Of a stretch of 64,000 bases of DNA, positions 1-8,585 are shown piece by piece; position 1 is the stretch's first letter, and each line of letters opens with the position of its first letter. The stretch covers positions 558,001 through 622,000 of the forward strand of contig NZ_CP064791.1 of NCBI RefSeq assembly GCF_017094465.1, read 5' to 3'. Both the position numbers and the translations under genes were made by a program. The stretch is from Halapricum desulfuricans. Lineage in GTDB: Archaea; Halobacteriota; Halobacteria; Halobacteriales; Haloarculaceae. The notes below the pieces were generated by a model that made no database searches, was not told the origin of the DNA, and saw only the letters and a program-made list of their open reading frames with translations.

Positions 1-639
1 GTAACTTACTGCCCCCGCGTAGGCCTCGACTCGGTTCGCGTCCGGGATATCGGCCGTTCGCTCGTGGAGATCTTCGATCGTCCCCTCGACGAACGTCTCC
101 AGTTCGTCGGCCCGACCGTCGAGTCCGAGCACGTCACCGACCAGCCGCCAGGTCTCGTAGATCCCCGTGCGGGTCGTCTCACCGCCAAGATCCGTAATCT
201 GCAAGGAGACGACGGGTGTGGTCGTCTGGGACTGCAGCGTCTCGGCCCGTGAGTCGTCGCCATAAAAGAAGATCACGTCGGGATCGACCGACAGGATTTC
301 CTCGGCGTTACCGCCGGCATTGGGGCCCGCAGAGCCGATGACGGGTTTGTCTCGAAGGTCCGGATTGGCCATATTGTACGGCACCGTTCGTATCCAGTCG
401 CGTTCGCCGTCTTCGACGCCGACGACGCGATCAGTCGCGCCGAGATACGCTACCTGTCGCAGGGCTCCGGGACCGACCGCCACGACACGGTCGACGTCCT
501 CGGGTAGTGAGACCTCCCGTCCCGCATCGTCGGTGACCGTCCGCTCGCCCCCGGCGGAGTCGCCCACCACTGAACAGCCCGCCAGCGTCGCCGCCGTCCC
601 CGTGCCTATTGCCCGCAGCAGTGTGCGACGGTCGTACAT
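1..639 (-). CDS. ABC transporter substrate-binding lipoprotein (BtuF/FepB-like), partial
   Basis: The reading frame opens at an ATG whose first base is 639 and is still open at base 1, so only the first 213 residues are present. The start MYDRRTLLRAIG carries a twin-arginine signal and is followed by a lipobox (LAGCS), so the protein is exported by Tat and lipid-anchored outside the membrane. The mature part has the periplasmic-binding-protein pattern of iron-siderophore/cobalamin receptors (VTDDAGREVSLPEDVDRVV, then a GPNAGGNAEEILSVDPDV stretch). It would deliver a chelated metal or corrinoid to a permease and ATPase that must lie to the left. The ligand cannot be told from sequence. Family assignment is firm. 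Confidence 0.85.
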   Translation of the reverse strand, partial: MYDRRTLLRAIGTGTAATLAGCSVVGDSAGGERTVTDDAGREVSLPEDVDRVVAVGPGALRQVAYLGATDRVVGVEDGERDWIRTVPYNMANPDLRDKPVIGSAGPNAGGNAEEILSVDPDVIFFYGDDSRAETLQSQTTTPVVSLQITDLGGETTRTGIYETWRLVGDVLGLDGRADELETFVEGTIEDLHERTADIPDANRVEAYAGAVSY

Positions 640-788
640 ACTCGTTGTCGCCGCTACCGAACGCCGAAATAATACTTTTTCGCCAATTCGTAATACTCGG
701 GAACAGCTGCGGCAGAACAACGACGGGAACGAGGTCGCTATTTCTCTATCGCCATCGTCAAGCGCGCCGGGTCCATCATTCTGGTACG

Positions 789-2027
789 ATGGATATCCAG
801 TTTCTCGGTGGTGCCGGCGAGATCGGTCGGAGTGCGATCCTCGTCAACGACTCGCTGTTGCTGGATTACGGTATGCAGTCATCCACGCCACCGCAGTATC
901 CGGTCGGGGACGTCGACCCCGATGCGGTCGTCGTCAGCCACGGCCACCTCGATCACGTTGGGGCGCTGCCCTCGCTGTTGAGCGGTGACGCGCGTCCGCC
1001 GGTCCACTGGACGCCACCCACCCGAGAACTCGCGCTGACGCTCGCCCGGGACACGCTCAAACTCCACGGCAACACCCCGCAGTGTCCGTTCACCGAGACG
1101 GACGTCCAGCGACTCACGCAGGTCTCCGAGACCCACGGCTACCGGGAGTCTTTCGAGACTGGCGGTCACGAAGTGACCTTCTTCGATGCCGGTCACATCC
1201 CCGGATCGGCGCACGTGCTCGTTGACGACGGCGAGACGCGATTGCTCTATACGGGTGATTTCCACACTGACGACCAGCGACTCGTCGCCGGTACGACCGC
1301 GCGTCCCGAGGCCGACGTCGTCGTCTGTGAGAGCACCTACTCCGATGTCGAACACGAAGACAGAGAGGCTGTCGAGAAGCGATTCGTCGAGAGTCTGCGG
1401 ACGACGCTGTGGGAGGGTGGTACCGTCGTCGTGCCGGCGTTCGCGATCGGTCGAACCCAGGAGATGCTTCTGCTCTGTGAAGCCAACGACATCCCCTGTT
1501 ACGTTGATGGAATGGGCACGGACGTGACCGAGATGCTGCGCCGATACCCCGCCTTCGTGCGAGATCCGGACGCGCTGCAACGCGCGAAATCCCACGCCCG
1601 GATCGTCGACGGTCGCGACGGTCAGCGGCGACGGATCGCCGAACAGAACACTGTGATTGTCACGACCAGCGGGATGCTCTCGGGCGGGCCCGCGATGACG
1701 TATATCCCGGAGATCGCCGACCGGCCGACGAACAAGATCACCCTGGCCGGCTACCAGGTCGAGGGCACGCCGGGCCGGGACCTGCTGGAGACCGGCAGCG
1801 CGGAGATTGACGGCCGCCGGATGCCCGTCGCTGCACAGGTCGAAGCCTACGATTTCTCGGCCCACGCCGATCGAGAGGGACTACTGGACTTTCTTGAGGG
1901 GTATCGGGACGCCGAGATTCTCGTCAACCACGGCGATCGGTGTAGCGAGTTCGCGGCCGAACTCCGTGCGGACGGCTACGACGCGAGCGCCCCCTCGCTC
2001 GGTGAGACGGGGCGGACCCGTGAGTAG
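789..2027 (+). CDS. beta-CASP metallo-beta-lactamase ribonuclease (aCPSF2-like)
   Basis: This 412-residue protein has all the beta-CASP nuclease motifs: an N-terminal FLGGAGEIGRSA strand, the zinc motif HGHLDHVG (His51, His53, Asp55, His56), DAGHIPGSAH, LLYTGDF, the TTSGMLSGGP loop, SAHADREG and ILVNHGDR. Such enzymes cleave RNA endonucleolytically or 5'-3' in the cytoplasm. There is no N-terminal KH domain, so it is not the long aCPSF1 terminator nuclease; it fits the short archaeal CPSF2-like group better than RNase J. The ATG at 789 is chosen because the conserved first strand begins directly after it; an upstream in-frame extension to 609 looks non-coding. It is divergent from the transporter gene on its left. 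Confidence 0.9.
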   Translation: MDIQFLGGAGEIGRSAILVNDSLLLDYGMQSSTPPQYPVGDVDPDAVVVSHGHLDHVGALPSLLSGDARPPVHWTPPTRELALTLARDTLKLHGNTPQCPFTETDVQRLTQVSETHGYRESFETGGHEVTFFDAGHIPGSAHVLVDDGETRLLYTGDFHTDDQRLVAGTTARPEADVVVCESTYSDVEHEDREAVEKRFVESLRTTLWEGGTVVVPAFAIGRTQEMLLLCEANDIPCYVDGMGTDVTEMLRRYPAFVRDPDALQRAKSHARIVDGRDGQRRRIAEQNTVIVTTSGMLSGGPAMTYIPEIADRPTNKITLAGYQVEGTPGRDLLETGSAEIDGRRMPVAAQVEAYDFSAHADREGLLDFLEGYRDAEILVNHGDRCSEFAAELRADGYDASAPSLGETGRTRE

Positions 2028-2087
2028 TCTCTCTAATGGTATTTCACCAAACCTACAATACAAGTGGCTGGAATCCTCACGACGACT

Positions 2088-2687
2088 ATGAGCACGACAC
2101 TACTCGCGGTCGGGCTGGCCGGCGGAGCGGCACAGATCGGCCTGACCGGCTGGGCGGCGATCGACGGTAGCCGGCGCCCGTGGCCACCCGATCAAATATC
2201 GGGGCAGTTCGGCCTGTACTGGTTGCTCGTGATGGCTATGGCGGGCTCGTTCTTCGGACTGATTGGGACGACTGCGGGCAGTCTCTATCCCGTCGGGATC
2301 GTGTCTGTCGCTGGCGGCGGGGCGTTTCTGCTGGGTGCCGCGTTGAACGTGTTGACCGCTGATGAGTTCGACGGCCCGGAAGAGATACTGGGACTCGAGT
2401 GGCGCCATCACGCTTCGGGGCCGTTTCAGTTCTCCCGGAATCCCGAGGTGCTTGGCCACGTCGGTGCGGTCGCCGGTCTCGCCGTCGCGACCGGTTCCTG
2501 GCAGGCGATGGTCGTCGCAGGAGCAATCGTCGGCTGGTTCACGCTCAAACCGCTCGCCGAGGAGCCGGTGTTGGCGGATCGGTACGGCGAGCAATACGAA
2601 CGGTACCGGACACAGGTGAACCGATACGTCGATTGGACGGGGCTCTCCGGAGCGTTTGGCTCGTGTCAGAACGACTGTCCAGAGTGA
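2088..2687 (+). CDS. Membrane protein of the isoprenylcysteine carboxyl methyltransferase-like family
   Basis: The protein has about 199 residues and four to five hydrophobic segments. Its C-terminal half has the ICMT/phospholipid-methyltransferase signature: SRNPEVLGHV before a membrane helix, then LAEEPVLADRYGEQYERY with the conserved EE pair and RY. Members methylate small or lipid substrates with SAM at the membrane; the archaeal substrate is unknown. The ATG at 2088 is preferred over a GTG at 2064. Its stop abuts the stop of the convergent gene on the other strand (2687/2688). Confidence 0.75.
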   Translation: MSTTLLAVGLAGGAAQIGLTGWAAIDGSRRPWPPDQISGQFGLYWLLVMAMAGSFFGLIGTTAGSLYPVGIVSVAGGGAFLLGAALNVLTADEFDGPEEILGLEWRHHASGPFQFSRNPEVLGHVGAVAGLAVATGSWQAMVVAGAIVGWFTLKPLAEEPVLADRYGEQYERYRTQVNRYVDWTGLSGAFGSCQNDCPE

Positions 2688-2894
2688 CTACTCGCCGTTG
2701 CGAGTATCCACGCCGGCGAGTTTGTAGGCGGGACAGCGACCCGTCGCACCGGTCGCGACCATTATGCCACCAGTGCCAGTTGCGACAGCACCTTTGACCG
2801 GGGATTTCGGACCCATCAGGACGCCTGCGCCGACGAGTGCGGACCCGGCTGCGATGCGAGCGGTACGATCCGTCCGACCGACATTGCGTTTCAT
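2688..2894 (-). CDS. Small DUF2892-type membrane protein
   Basis: A 68-residue protein that begins MKRNVGRTDRTARIAAG, the usual opening of the DUF2892 (YgaP transmembrane-domain-like) family, followed by two hydrophobic stretches with Gly-rich turns. It ends with a short polar tail that contains CPAYKLAG, matching the CP motif common near the C terminus of this family. It is probably a two-helix cytoplasmic-membrane protein. No function is established for stand-alone members. The start was chosen on the MKRNVG motif; a longer frame to 3038 has no family similarity. Confidence 0.75.
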   Translation of the reverse strand: MKRNVGRTDRTARIAAGSALVGAGVLMGPKSPVKGAVATGTGGIMVATGATGRCPAYKLAGVDTRNGE

Positions 2895-3034
2895 CCACCA
2901 GCCATAGCGACTGGAGCAAGTAATACATTGGGAGCTGTACAAGACCAGCGGTACTTGCGAAGTAATCCCCGTCGGCAGTCCGCCCGAGTTGTGGGCGGTC
3001 GAAACTGCCACGACCGTTGTAGCCCGTTTTGGCG

Positions 3035-3742
3035 TCACAGCCGGTCGACGGCCGTCCGCTTGTCCTGTACGCGTTCGACGAACGAAAGGAAATTGTCGAA
3101 CAGCCGAGTCGCCTTCTGGGCGGACTGATAGTTCCGTTCGGTGATTCCCGCGAGGACTGTCTCGATGGTTTCGTCGTCGAGTTCGTCTTTGCCGGTCGTG
3201 ACCGACCTGGCGGTCTGCATGTCGTACTCCGGGTGAAACTGCACGCTGAAAACGCGGTCCTTCCGAAAACCGTGGATACCGTAATCATTCCGTGCGAACA
3301 CTTCGGCACCGGGTGGAGCAGTCCTGACCCGGTCGGAGTGGGTAGTGAAAACCGTGAAGTCCTCGCCGATGCCGTCGAGCAGGAGGTTGTCACGGATCTG
3401 ATGGACCGTGCGATACCCGATCTCGTACTCGCCCATCGGTTCGACCTGCCCGCCGGTCACGTCCGCTAGCAACTGATGGCCATAACAGACACCCAGAAAC
3501 GGCAGCCCCGCCTGCACGGCGTCGCCGACCCACTCTTTCAGCCGGCCGATCCACGGCTCGTCCCAGTACACGGACGCCTTCGACCCTGTCACCACACAGC
3601 CGTCGAACTCGAAGCTATCGGGAAGGTCACCCGACGGAGCGTGGAACTCGACGAGATCCGCATCGAGCTCACGCCGGAAGTTCCGTCGTGTGTCGGCAGC
3701 CTCGTGTGCCGCGTTCAACAGGGCGATCTGTGGCGGTTGCAT
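3035..3742 (-). CDS. Class I glutamine amidotransferase-like protein
   Basis: This 235-residue protein is a single GATase-1 domain. It has the oxyanion strand GCVVTGSKASVY, the nucleophile elbow FLGVCYGHQLLA (Cys86) and the FSVQFHPEYD segment with the catalytic His and Glu. It would release ammonia from glutamine or act on a gamma-glutamyl bond. It is not fused to a synthetase and is not next to guaA, purine or pyrimidine genes. It is divergently transcribed from a glutamate-cysteine ligase gene across 212 bp, so a role in gamma-glutamyl thiol metabolism is possible but unproved. Confidence 0.85.
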   Translation of the reverse strand: MQPPQIALLNAAHEAADTRRNFRRELDADLVEFHAPSGDLPDSFEFDGCVVTGSKASVYWDEPWIGRLKEWVGDAVQAGLPFLGVCYGHQLLADVTGGQVEPMGEYEIGYRTVHQIRDNLLLDGIGEDFTVFTTHSDRVRTAPPGAEVFARNDYGIHGFRKDRVFSVQFHPEYDMQTARSVTTGKDELDDETIETVLAGITERNYQSAQKATRLFDNFLSFVERVQDKRTAVDRL

Positions 3743-3954
3743 ACTGGACGTATATAGCCGAATACGGAAATATTCTCTCTTTAAATCATATATCTCTCAG
3801 ATTCAGAACTCATATACATAACTATTGGTCGCAAATATTGCGTATCTCAATATCTTTTCATCCTCCCTCTGCAGATTTTCGTGTGAGTGAATACCAACCA
3901 AACTCGTGCCGACCGACTGATCGGTCGGCATACGTGGACGACCGACCGACAGCA
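3743..3954. promoter_or_regulatory. AT-rich divergent promoter region with a 9-bp inverted repeat
   Basis: This gap separates the amidotransferase (minus) from the glutamate-cysteine ligase (plus). Bases 3750-3860 are clearly AT-rich and hold several TATA-like strings. At 3908-3916 and 3921-3929 there is a perfect inverted repeat (GCCGACCGA, 4-nt loop, TCGGTCGGC), 25 nt ahead of the ATG at 3955. A related direct copy, GACCGACCGAC, lies at 3940-3950. Its position over the expected core promoter suggests an operator; the binding factor is unknown. Confidence 0.45.
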
Positions 3955-5055
3955 ATGAGCCAGACAGTCAGACGGTCCATTGAGGTCGAGTACTGGGTCA
4001 CCGACGAAGCGGGGCAGCTCGTATCGCCCGGCGAACTCACAGCGGCCGCACAGGGAGTCGAGCGGGAGTTCGTCGAACCGCTGCTGGAGATCAAAACGCC
4101 ACCGTGCGAGACAACGGAAGAGCTTCAAACGGAACTGTTCGACCGTCTCGGAGCCGTCCTCGGACGCGCCGAGGAACTTGGGAAGCGACTCGTGCCGCTC
4201 GCGACCCCGGTCAACGCCGGGGAGATTCAGGAGCTTCCCGAGGAACGGACTCGGATTCAAAACGAGGTCGTCGGTGACCAGTTTCGATACGTGCGACACT
4301 GCGCGGGGACGCATATCCACTTCGAACAACAACCGGGACAGGTGGTCGACCAGTTGAACGGCCTGATCGCGCTCGATCCGGCCCTGGCCCTGGTCAATTC
4401 CTCACCGTACTTTCAGGGGCAGCGCCTGGCAACTGGTGCCCGGTCGAAACTGTATCGCTGGATGGCCTACGAGGACCTGTCCAAGCAGGGACGGCTATGG
4501 CGGTACCTCGAAGACGAAGCCGACTGGACGCGCCGACTCGATCGCCGCTACCAGGAGTTCCTGGCCGCGGCGACGGAGGCGGGTGTCGATCGGCAGGCCG
4601 TCAGTGCTGATTTTGATCCCGAGAGCGCGGTCTGGACGCCGGTGCAGATCCGGAACGAATTCGGGACGGTCGAATGGCGCTCGCCTGACACAGCGCTCCC
4701 GAGTCACGTTCTGCAGTTGGCCGACGGGCTCGCCACTGTCGTCCAGCGGCTCGTCCAGACAGACGTCCGTATCGGTGGCAATCGCGGGGAAGTCACTGAG
4801 TCTGCAGTCCTGTTGCCCGAATTTGACGCTGTCCTCGAATACGTCGAGGCCGCGATCCGGGACGGACTGCGGTCCAAGGCAGTACGCTCGTATCTCGACC
4901 GGATGGGTCTGGATGTCGCGTCCTACGAACCGACTGCAACCCGCATCGATGAGGGTGGAGCTATCGATCCGCACGCAGCCCGCCAGCTGCGACTGGAATA
5001 CGCGGACCGACTTGAACGCGAAGTGCACCAGCGTTCACCAGCGGTCGCAGATTGA
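3955..5055 (+). CDS. gshA: Glutamate-cysteine ligase (GCS2/YbdK family)
   Basis: This 366-residue enzyme joins glutamate and cysteine with ATP to give gamma-glutamylcysteine, the main low-molecular-weight thiol of many haloarchaea. It carries the GCS2-family pattern: an opening SIEVEYWVTD strand, EIKTPPCETTEEL, the CAGTHIHFEQQP metal/glutamate segment, NSSPYFQG, and VQIRNEFGTVEWRSPDTALP near residue 245. The ATG at 3955 is chosen because the conserved strand follows at once; the upstream frame to 3688 runs through the promoter. There is no glutathione synthetase beside it, consistent with gamma-Glu-Cys being the end product. Confidence 0.9.
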   Translation: MSQTVRRSIEVEYWVTDEAGQLVSPGELTAAAQGVEREFVEPLLEIKTPPCETTEELQTELFDRLGAVLGRAEELGKRLVPLATPVNAGEIQELPEERTRIQNEVVGDQFRYVRHCAGTHIHFEQQPGQVVDQLNGLIALDPALALVNSSPYFQGQRLATGARSKLYRWMAYEDLSKQGRLWRYLEDEADWTRRLDRRYQEFLAAATEAGVDRQAVSADFDPESAVWTPVQIRNEFGTVEWRSPDTALPSHVLQLADGLATVVQRLVQTDVRIGGNRGEVTESAVLLPEFDAVLEYVEAAIRDGLRSKAVRSYLDRMGLDVASYEPTATRIDEGGAIDPHAARQLRLEYADRLEREVHQRSPAVAD

Positions 5056-5357
5056 TCAGCCACATCCAAGTGGATCGGTTTGTCCGAGCACGGAATACCG
5101 GCCGTCGACTTGGACGGCCCGTCGTAGGGACCTTATTGGATCTAGTGTTCACATACTGTCTACCACCAGCTTAGGGTCAGATACAAATACAACGATTGGG
5201 AAGAGAAAACCGTACTATGAGTTCGAACGTAGAATCGAATTCCGATATTAGTGTAGAATCTTCAATTGAAGCTGACGAAAAGACTGGTTCTTCAACGAAA
5301 ATACTCTGTTTCTGGTCGAAAACTGACCCGGACTGGAACGCTGACTGACTGCCTCGG
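5056..5357. other. 302-bp convergent intergenic region, AT-rich in its second half
   Basis: The region lies between the convergent gshA and HAD genes. From about 5130 to 5340 base composition drops well below that of the neighbouring genes. It holds one possible small reading frame (5217-5348, listed separately). No repeat, RNA gene or clear terminator hairpin was seen. Confidence 0.5.
5217..5348 (+). CDS. Possible 43-residue acidic small protein
   Basis: The frame runs from an ATG at 5217 to a TGA at 5346-5348. The product is Ser/Glu/Asp-rich at the N terminus (MSSNVESNSDISVESS) and ends in an aromatic patch (CFWSKTDPDW). Codon choice is A/T-rich, unlike neighbours. There is no strong ribosome site, although a purine-rich GGGAAGAG lies 12-20 nt upstream. 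It could be a real small protein or chance. Confidence 0.22.
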   Translation: MSSNVESNSDISVESSIEADEKTGSSTKILCFWSKTDPDWNAD

Positions 5358-6011
5358 TCACACGAGGTCCGGCAGCGCGTCCAGCGATTCGATATGGTGG
5401 GTGGGTTCGGACTCCCCGTCGGGGACGTTTCCGTCCCGGGCCAGCAGCGCGCTATCGATTCCAGCGCGGTCGGCGGCTGCGATGTCCGTGCGCCGGTCGC
5501 CGACGAACAGCGCTTCGCCGGCGTCGAGACGGTCGAGCATCCATCGGAGCAAGTGGGCGTCGGGCTTGCGCTTGCCGAACTCCGTCAGCGTCGGATACCG
5601 ACCGCGGACGGCGTTCAGTGGCCAGTCGAAGTACTCGGCGGCAAACCGAACGGTTCCCTGGCGGTTGTTGCTGACGATGGCAAGTGGATGGTCGTCGGCG
5701 AGATCCGCGAGCACGGTGGTATCGTCGAACGGAACGCGATCACCCGCGGCGATCCGTTCGTTCTCGATCGTCGTCGCGGCCCGCTCCCGGTAGGCCCAGA
5801 CCGATGTGGCTGGCAGCGAGAGATCGTCACAGGTCGTTCGAACTTCCGAGATATCGTCGGGATCGACCAGTCCCGGCGGCGGCTCTCCTTCGTAGTCGAT
5901 CCCGAAATCCGCGAGCGTCGCGGCGGCCGCCTGGCGGTATACCTCCCGGTCGGTGTGGTATCCGGTCAGCAGCACGCCGTCCATGTCGAACAGGATCGTT
6001 TCGTATGTCAC
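5358..6011 (-). CDS. HAD-superfamily hydrolase (phosphoglycolate phosphatase-like)
   Basis: The 217-residue protein has the four HAD motifs in order: the nucleophile FDMDGVLLTG (Asp9, Asp11), IVSNNRQG (motif II), GKRKPDAHLLR (Lys), and FVGDRRTDIAAADRAG (acidic pair). An all-helical cap lies between motifs I and II. It should dephosphorylate a small metabolite through an aspartyl-phosphate; the substrate cannot be predicted. It is convergent with gshA and divergent from the P450 gene. Confidence 0.85.
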   Translation of the reverse strand: MTYETILFDMDGVLLTGYHTDREVYRQAAAATLADFGIDYEGEPPPGLVDPDDISEVRTTCDDLSLPATSVWAYRERAATTIENERIAAGDRVPFDDTTVLADLADDHPLAIVSNNRQGTVRFAAEYFDWPLNAVRGRYPTLTEFGKRKPDAHLLRWMLDRLDAGEALFVGDRRTDIAAADRAGIDSALLARDGNVPDGESEPTHHIESLDALPDLV

Positions 6012-6160
6012 AGACTCACTCCGGACGAGGAGGATAAATCAATTCCGCCCACGGTACTGACTGCACGGTCGGCGGTCGATGTCTGCGGCCGCACGACGAG
6101 AAACATCCGGTACTCGCCGGTGTGCGGGGACTTATCACGGTCGACCCCTTTCGGAGAGTG

Positions 6161-7492
6161 ATGCGCCCGACCCCGCCACAACCCAAAGGGGAGCCACTGT
6201 TCGGCAACGCCAGGCAGTACGCTGACGATCCGTTTCGGTTTCTGACGGCTTGTGAGCGTTCGTACGGTGACGTCGTCAGCCTGGATCTCGGCCCGCTGGA
6301 GACGTATCTGCTCACCGACCCCGACGAAATCCAGCGGGTGCTCGTCGCTGACGCAGACAGTTACGTCAAGCCCGATTTTCAGGACGACGCAATCGGCGAT
6401 CTCCTCGGTGAGGGGCTGCTGTTGAGCGAAGGCGATACCTGGCAGCGCCAGCGCGACCTCGCCAACCCCGCGTTTGCGATGGCGCGGCTGGGTCAGTTCA
6501 CCGATACTATCGCCGGTCACGCAGAAGCGATGGTCAACGAGTGGCGCGATGGAGACAGCCGCGACATCGAACTGGAGATGACACAGGTGACTTTGGATGT
6601 CATCTGTGATCTGATGCTGGACGTCGAGTTGACCGACAGCCAGCGCGAAACCATCCGGGAGAACCTCGGGCCGATCGGCGCGCGGTTCGAACCCGATCCG
6701 ATCAGGTTTATCACGCCCGACTGGGTGCCGACGCCGGACAACCGGGAGTACCAGGCGGCCATAGACGAGCTGGACCGGGTCGTCTCGGAGATTGTCGCCG
6801 AGCGTCGCGGGACTGAGGGTCACGAGGATGACGAGGACCCACCGATGGACGTACTGTCGATTCTGCTGCGAGCGCAGAACCGCGGCGAACAGACCTCCAA
6901 GCAGCTGCGTGACGAGGTCGTGACGATGCTGTTGGCCGGCCACGACACGACAGCACTGACGCTGACCTACAGTTGGTATCTGCTGGCGAACCACCCGGAG
7001 GTCGAGCGGGCAGTCCAGGCCGAGGCCGATGCCGTCGAAGGGCCGGTCACCTTCGAGGCTGTCCGGGAGTTGGACCTGATTGAACGCGTGATCCAGGAAT
7101 CGATGCGGCTGTATCCACCTGTCTACGTAATCTTTCGCCAGCCGACGCGAGACGTCGAACTCGGCGGCTACCGTGTCCCGAAAGGGGCGTCAGTTATGCT
7201 GCCACAGTGGGCAGTTCATCGGTCGCCCGATTTCTGGGACGAACCCGACCAGTTCGATCCCGACCGCTGGCTTGACCAGGGTGATCGGCCTCGATTCGCG
7301 TATTTCCCGTTCGGGGGCGGGCCACGCCACTGTATCGGCAAACACCTCGCGATGCTGGAAGCCCAGGTCATCCTGGCGACCGTCGCCCGTGAGTTCAGCC
7401 TCGACACCGACCGAGAGGGGGAACTCGATCTCCTCCCGTCACTGACTGCCCACCCGCGTGGCGGGATGCCGATGACGCTCCGACGACGGTAG
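6161..7492 (+). CDS. Cytochrome P450
   Basis: The 443-residue protein has the P450 landmarks: I-helix LLAGHDTTALT near residue 259, the ExxR helix (ESMRLYPP), a PERF-like FDPDRW region, and the heme loop FGGGPRHCIGKHLA with the axial Cys near residue 391. It is soluble, with no membrane anchor. It would oxidise a hydrophobic substrate with electrons from a ferredoxin; a plant-type ferredoxin is encoded at 38552 in this window but is not adjacent. The ATG at 6161 begins the Pro-rich hinge typical of soluble P450s. Its stop touches the stop of the convergent TrmB gene. Confidence 0.95.
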   Translation: MRPTPPQPKGEPLFGNARQYADDPFRFLTACERSYGDVVSLDLGPLETYLLTDPDEIQRVLVADADSYVKPDFQDDAIGDLLGEGLLLSEGDTWQRQRDLANPAFAMARLGQFTDTIAGHAEAMVNEWRDGDSRDIELEMTQVTLDVICDLMLDVELTDSQRETIRENLGPIGARFEPDPIRFITPDWVPTPDNREYQAAIDELDRVVSEIVAERRGTEGHEDDEDPPMDVLSILLRAQNRGEQTSKQLRDEVVTMLLAGHDTTALTLTYSWYLLANHPEVERAVQAEADAVEGPVTFEAVRELDLIERVIQESMRLYPPVYVIFRQPTRDVELGGYRVPKGASVMLPQWAVHRSPDFWDEPDQFDPDRWLDQGDRPRFAYFPFGGGPRHCIGKHLAMLEAQVILATVAREFSLDTDREGELDLLPSLTAHPRGGMPMTLRRR

Positions 7493-8326
7493 TTAGACAC
7501 TTGCCGAACCGTCGGCACTGGACGGGTCGACTGCGCGTGCGAGCAGGGGCCGCAGCATCTTCACCAGGGGTGCGCGCTCGCTGTCGGTCCAGACCGCACG
7601 ATGGTTGCTCACGCCGGGCAACGACGAGGCCGCGTCCGCGCTGACGAGCATCGACTCGCCGTCGACCATTAACACTGCACTGACCGCGCCGGGCCGGACG
7701 GGATACTCTTCCCACCAGGTCCAGGTCTCGACGACCCGGCTGGTCGCGGCGGTTTCGGCTATCCGGTCGCGGATCGGCTCCCCCGGGGAGCCGACGGTGA
7801 CCGCGACGCCGCGCTCGGCCGCCGCGTCGATCGCGTCCAGGAGTTCGTCGGTGAGTAACTCCTCGACGGCCAGCGCGAGCAGTACCTCGTCGTCCGCTGC
7901 GGAGACGAGTTCACGTAGTCGCTCGCTGACTTCCGTCGATCCCTCCATGACCCAGACGTCGACGCTCTCGTCGTCCCGAGTGGGGGATTCGAGACGGGGA
8001 AACAACTCCCGCAGACGGTCGAGATGGCGGGTGTACTGTCGTTCGAGCGTCGCGACCGCTTCGTCCGGATCGGACGCGCGAAAGCGCCGCGGCGTCGACT
8101 GCTGGATGTCGACTAGCCCGCGGTCGCTCAGCGTCTCCATACAGTCGTAGACGCGTGCCTGGGGGATGTCGGCGACGTCCGCGATCTCCTTGGCCGTGCC
8201 GGTGGCGATCCGGGACAGCGCGACGAAACTCTTCGCCTCGTATTCGGTAAATTCGAACCGTTGAAGCAATCCGACCGATTCCTCGACGACCGCGTCGATC
8301 CCGTCCGCTGTGTTCGGTCCTGACAT
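7493..8326 (-). CDS. TrmB-family transcriptional regulator
   Basis: This 277-residue protein has an N-terminal winged HTH of TrmB type (FEFTEYEAKSFVALSRI, then GTAKEIADVADIPQARVYDCMETLSDRGL, about residues 23-75), a short coiled linker, and a C-terminal phospholipase-D-like/TrmB effector domain (VDVWVMEGSTEVSERLREL onward). Archaeal TrmB proteins sense sugars or other metabolites and control transport and central metabolism. The P450 lies tail-to-tail with it, so no target is implied by an operon. It has a divergent promoter with the TFB gene. Confidence 0.85.
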   Translation of the reverse strand: MSGPNTADGIDAVVEESVGLLQRFEFTEYEAKSFVALSRIATGTAKEIADVADIPQARVYDCMETLSDRGLVDIQQSTPRRFRASDPDEAVATLERQYTRHLDRLRELFPRLESPTRDDESVDVWVMEGSTEVSERLRELVSAADDEVLLALAVEELLTDELLDAIDAAAERGVAVTVGSPGEPIRDRIAETAATSRVVETWTWWEEYPVRPGAVSAVLMVDGESMLVSADAASSLPGVSNHRAVWTDSERAPLVKMLRPLLARAVDPSSADGSASV

Positions 8327-8585
8327 TGTTGTCTCCCCGGTGGTCTGCGCGCCTTTCGGCAGGGATCGGTAAAATCGCTTTGATGTTTCTACTATCTTCG
8401 AAACGGACTTCTAGATCCATAGACCGCCACTAACCGCCTGATTACGCCGATCGCGGTGTATGACATCTCCACTGTGTGTCGATCGTCATCTCCGGCGTTG
8501 CCGATAGGGATAGACTTATGCCGAAACAGATCTTTTTCTACGATAAGAAAAAATGCCTGGGCGGACCGGGCGCAACTGACCCACA
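8327..8585. promoter_or_regulatory. Divergent promoter region of the TrmB and TFB genes
   Basis: This gap of 259 bp has AT-rich stretches at about 8380-8400 and 8505-8555, the second just upstream of the TFB start at 8586. The TATA-like candidates are not distinctive. Nothing else was recognised. Confidence 0.4.
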
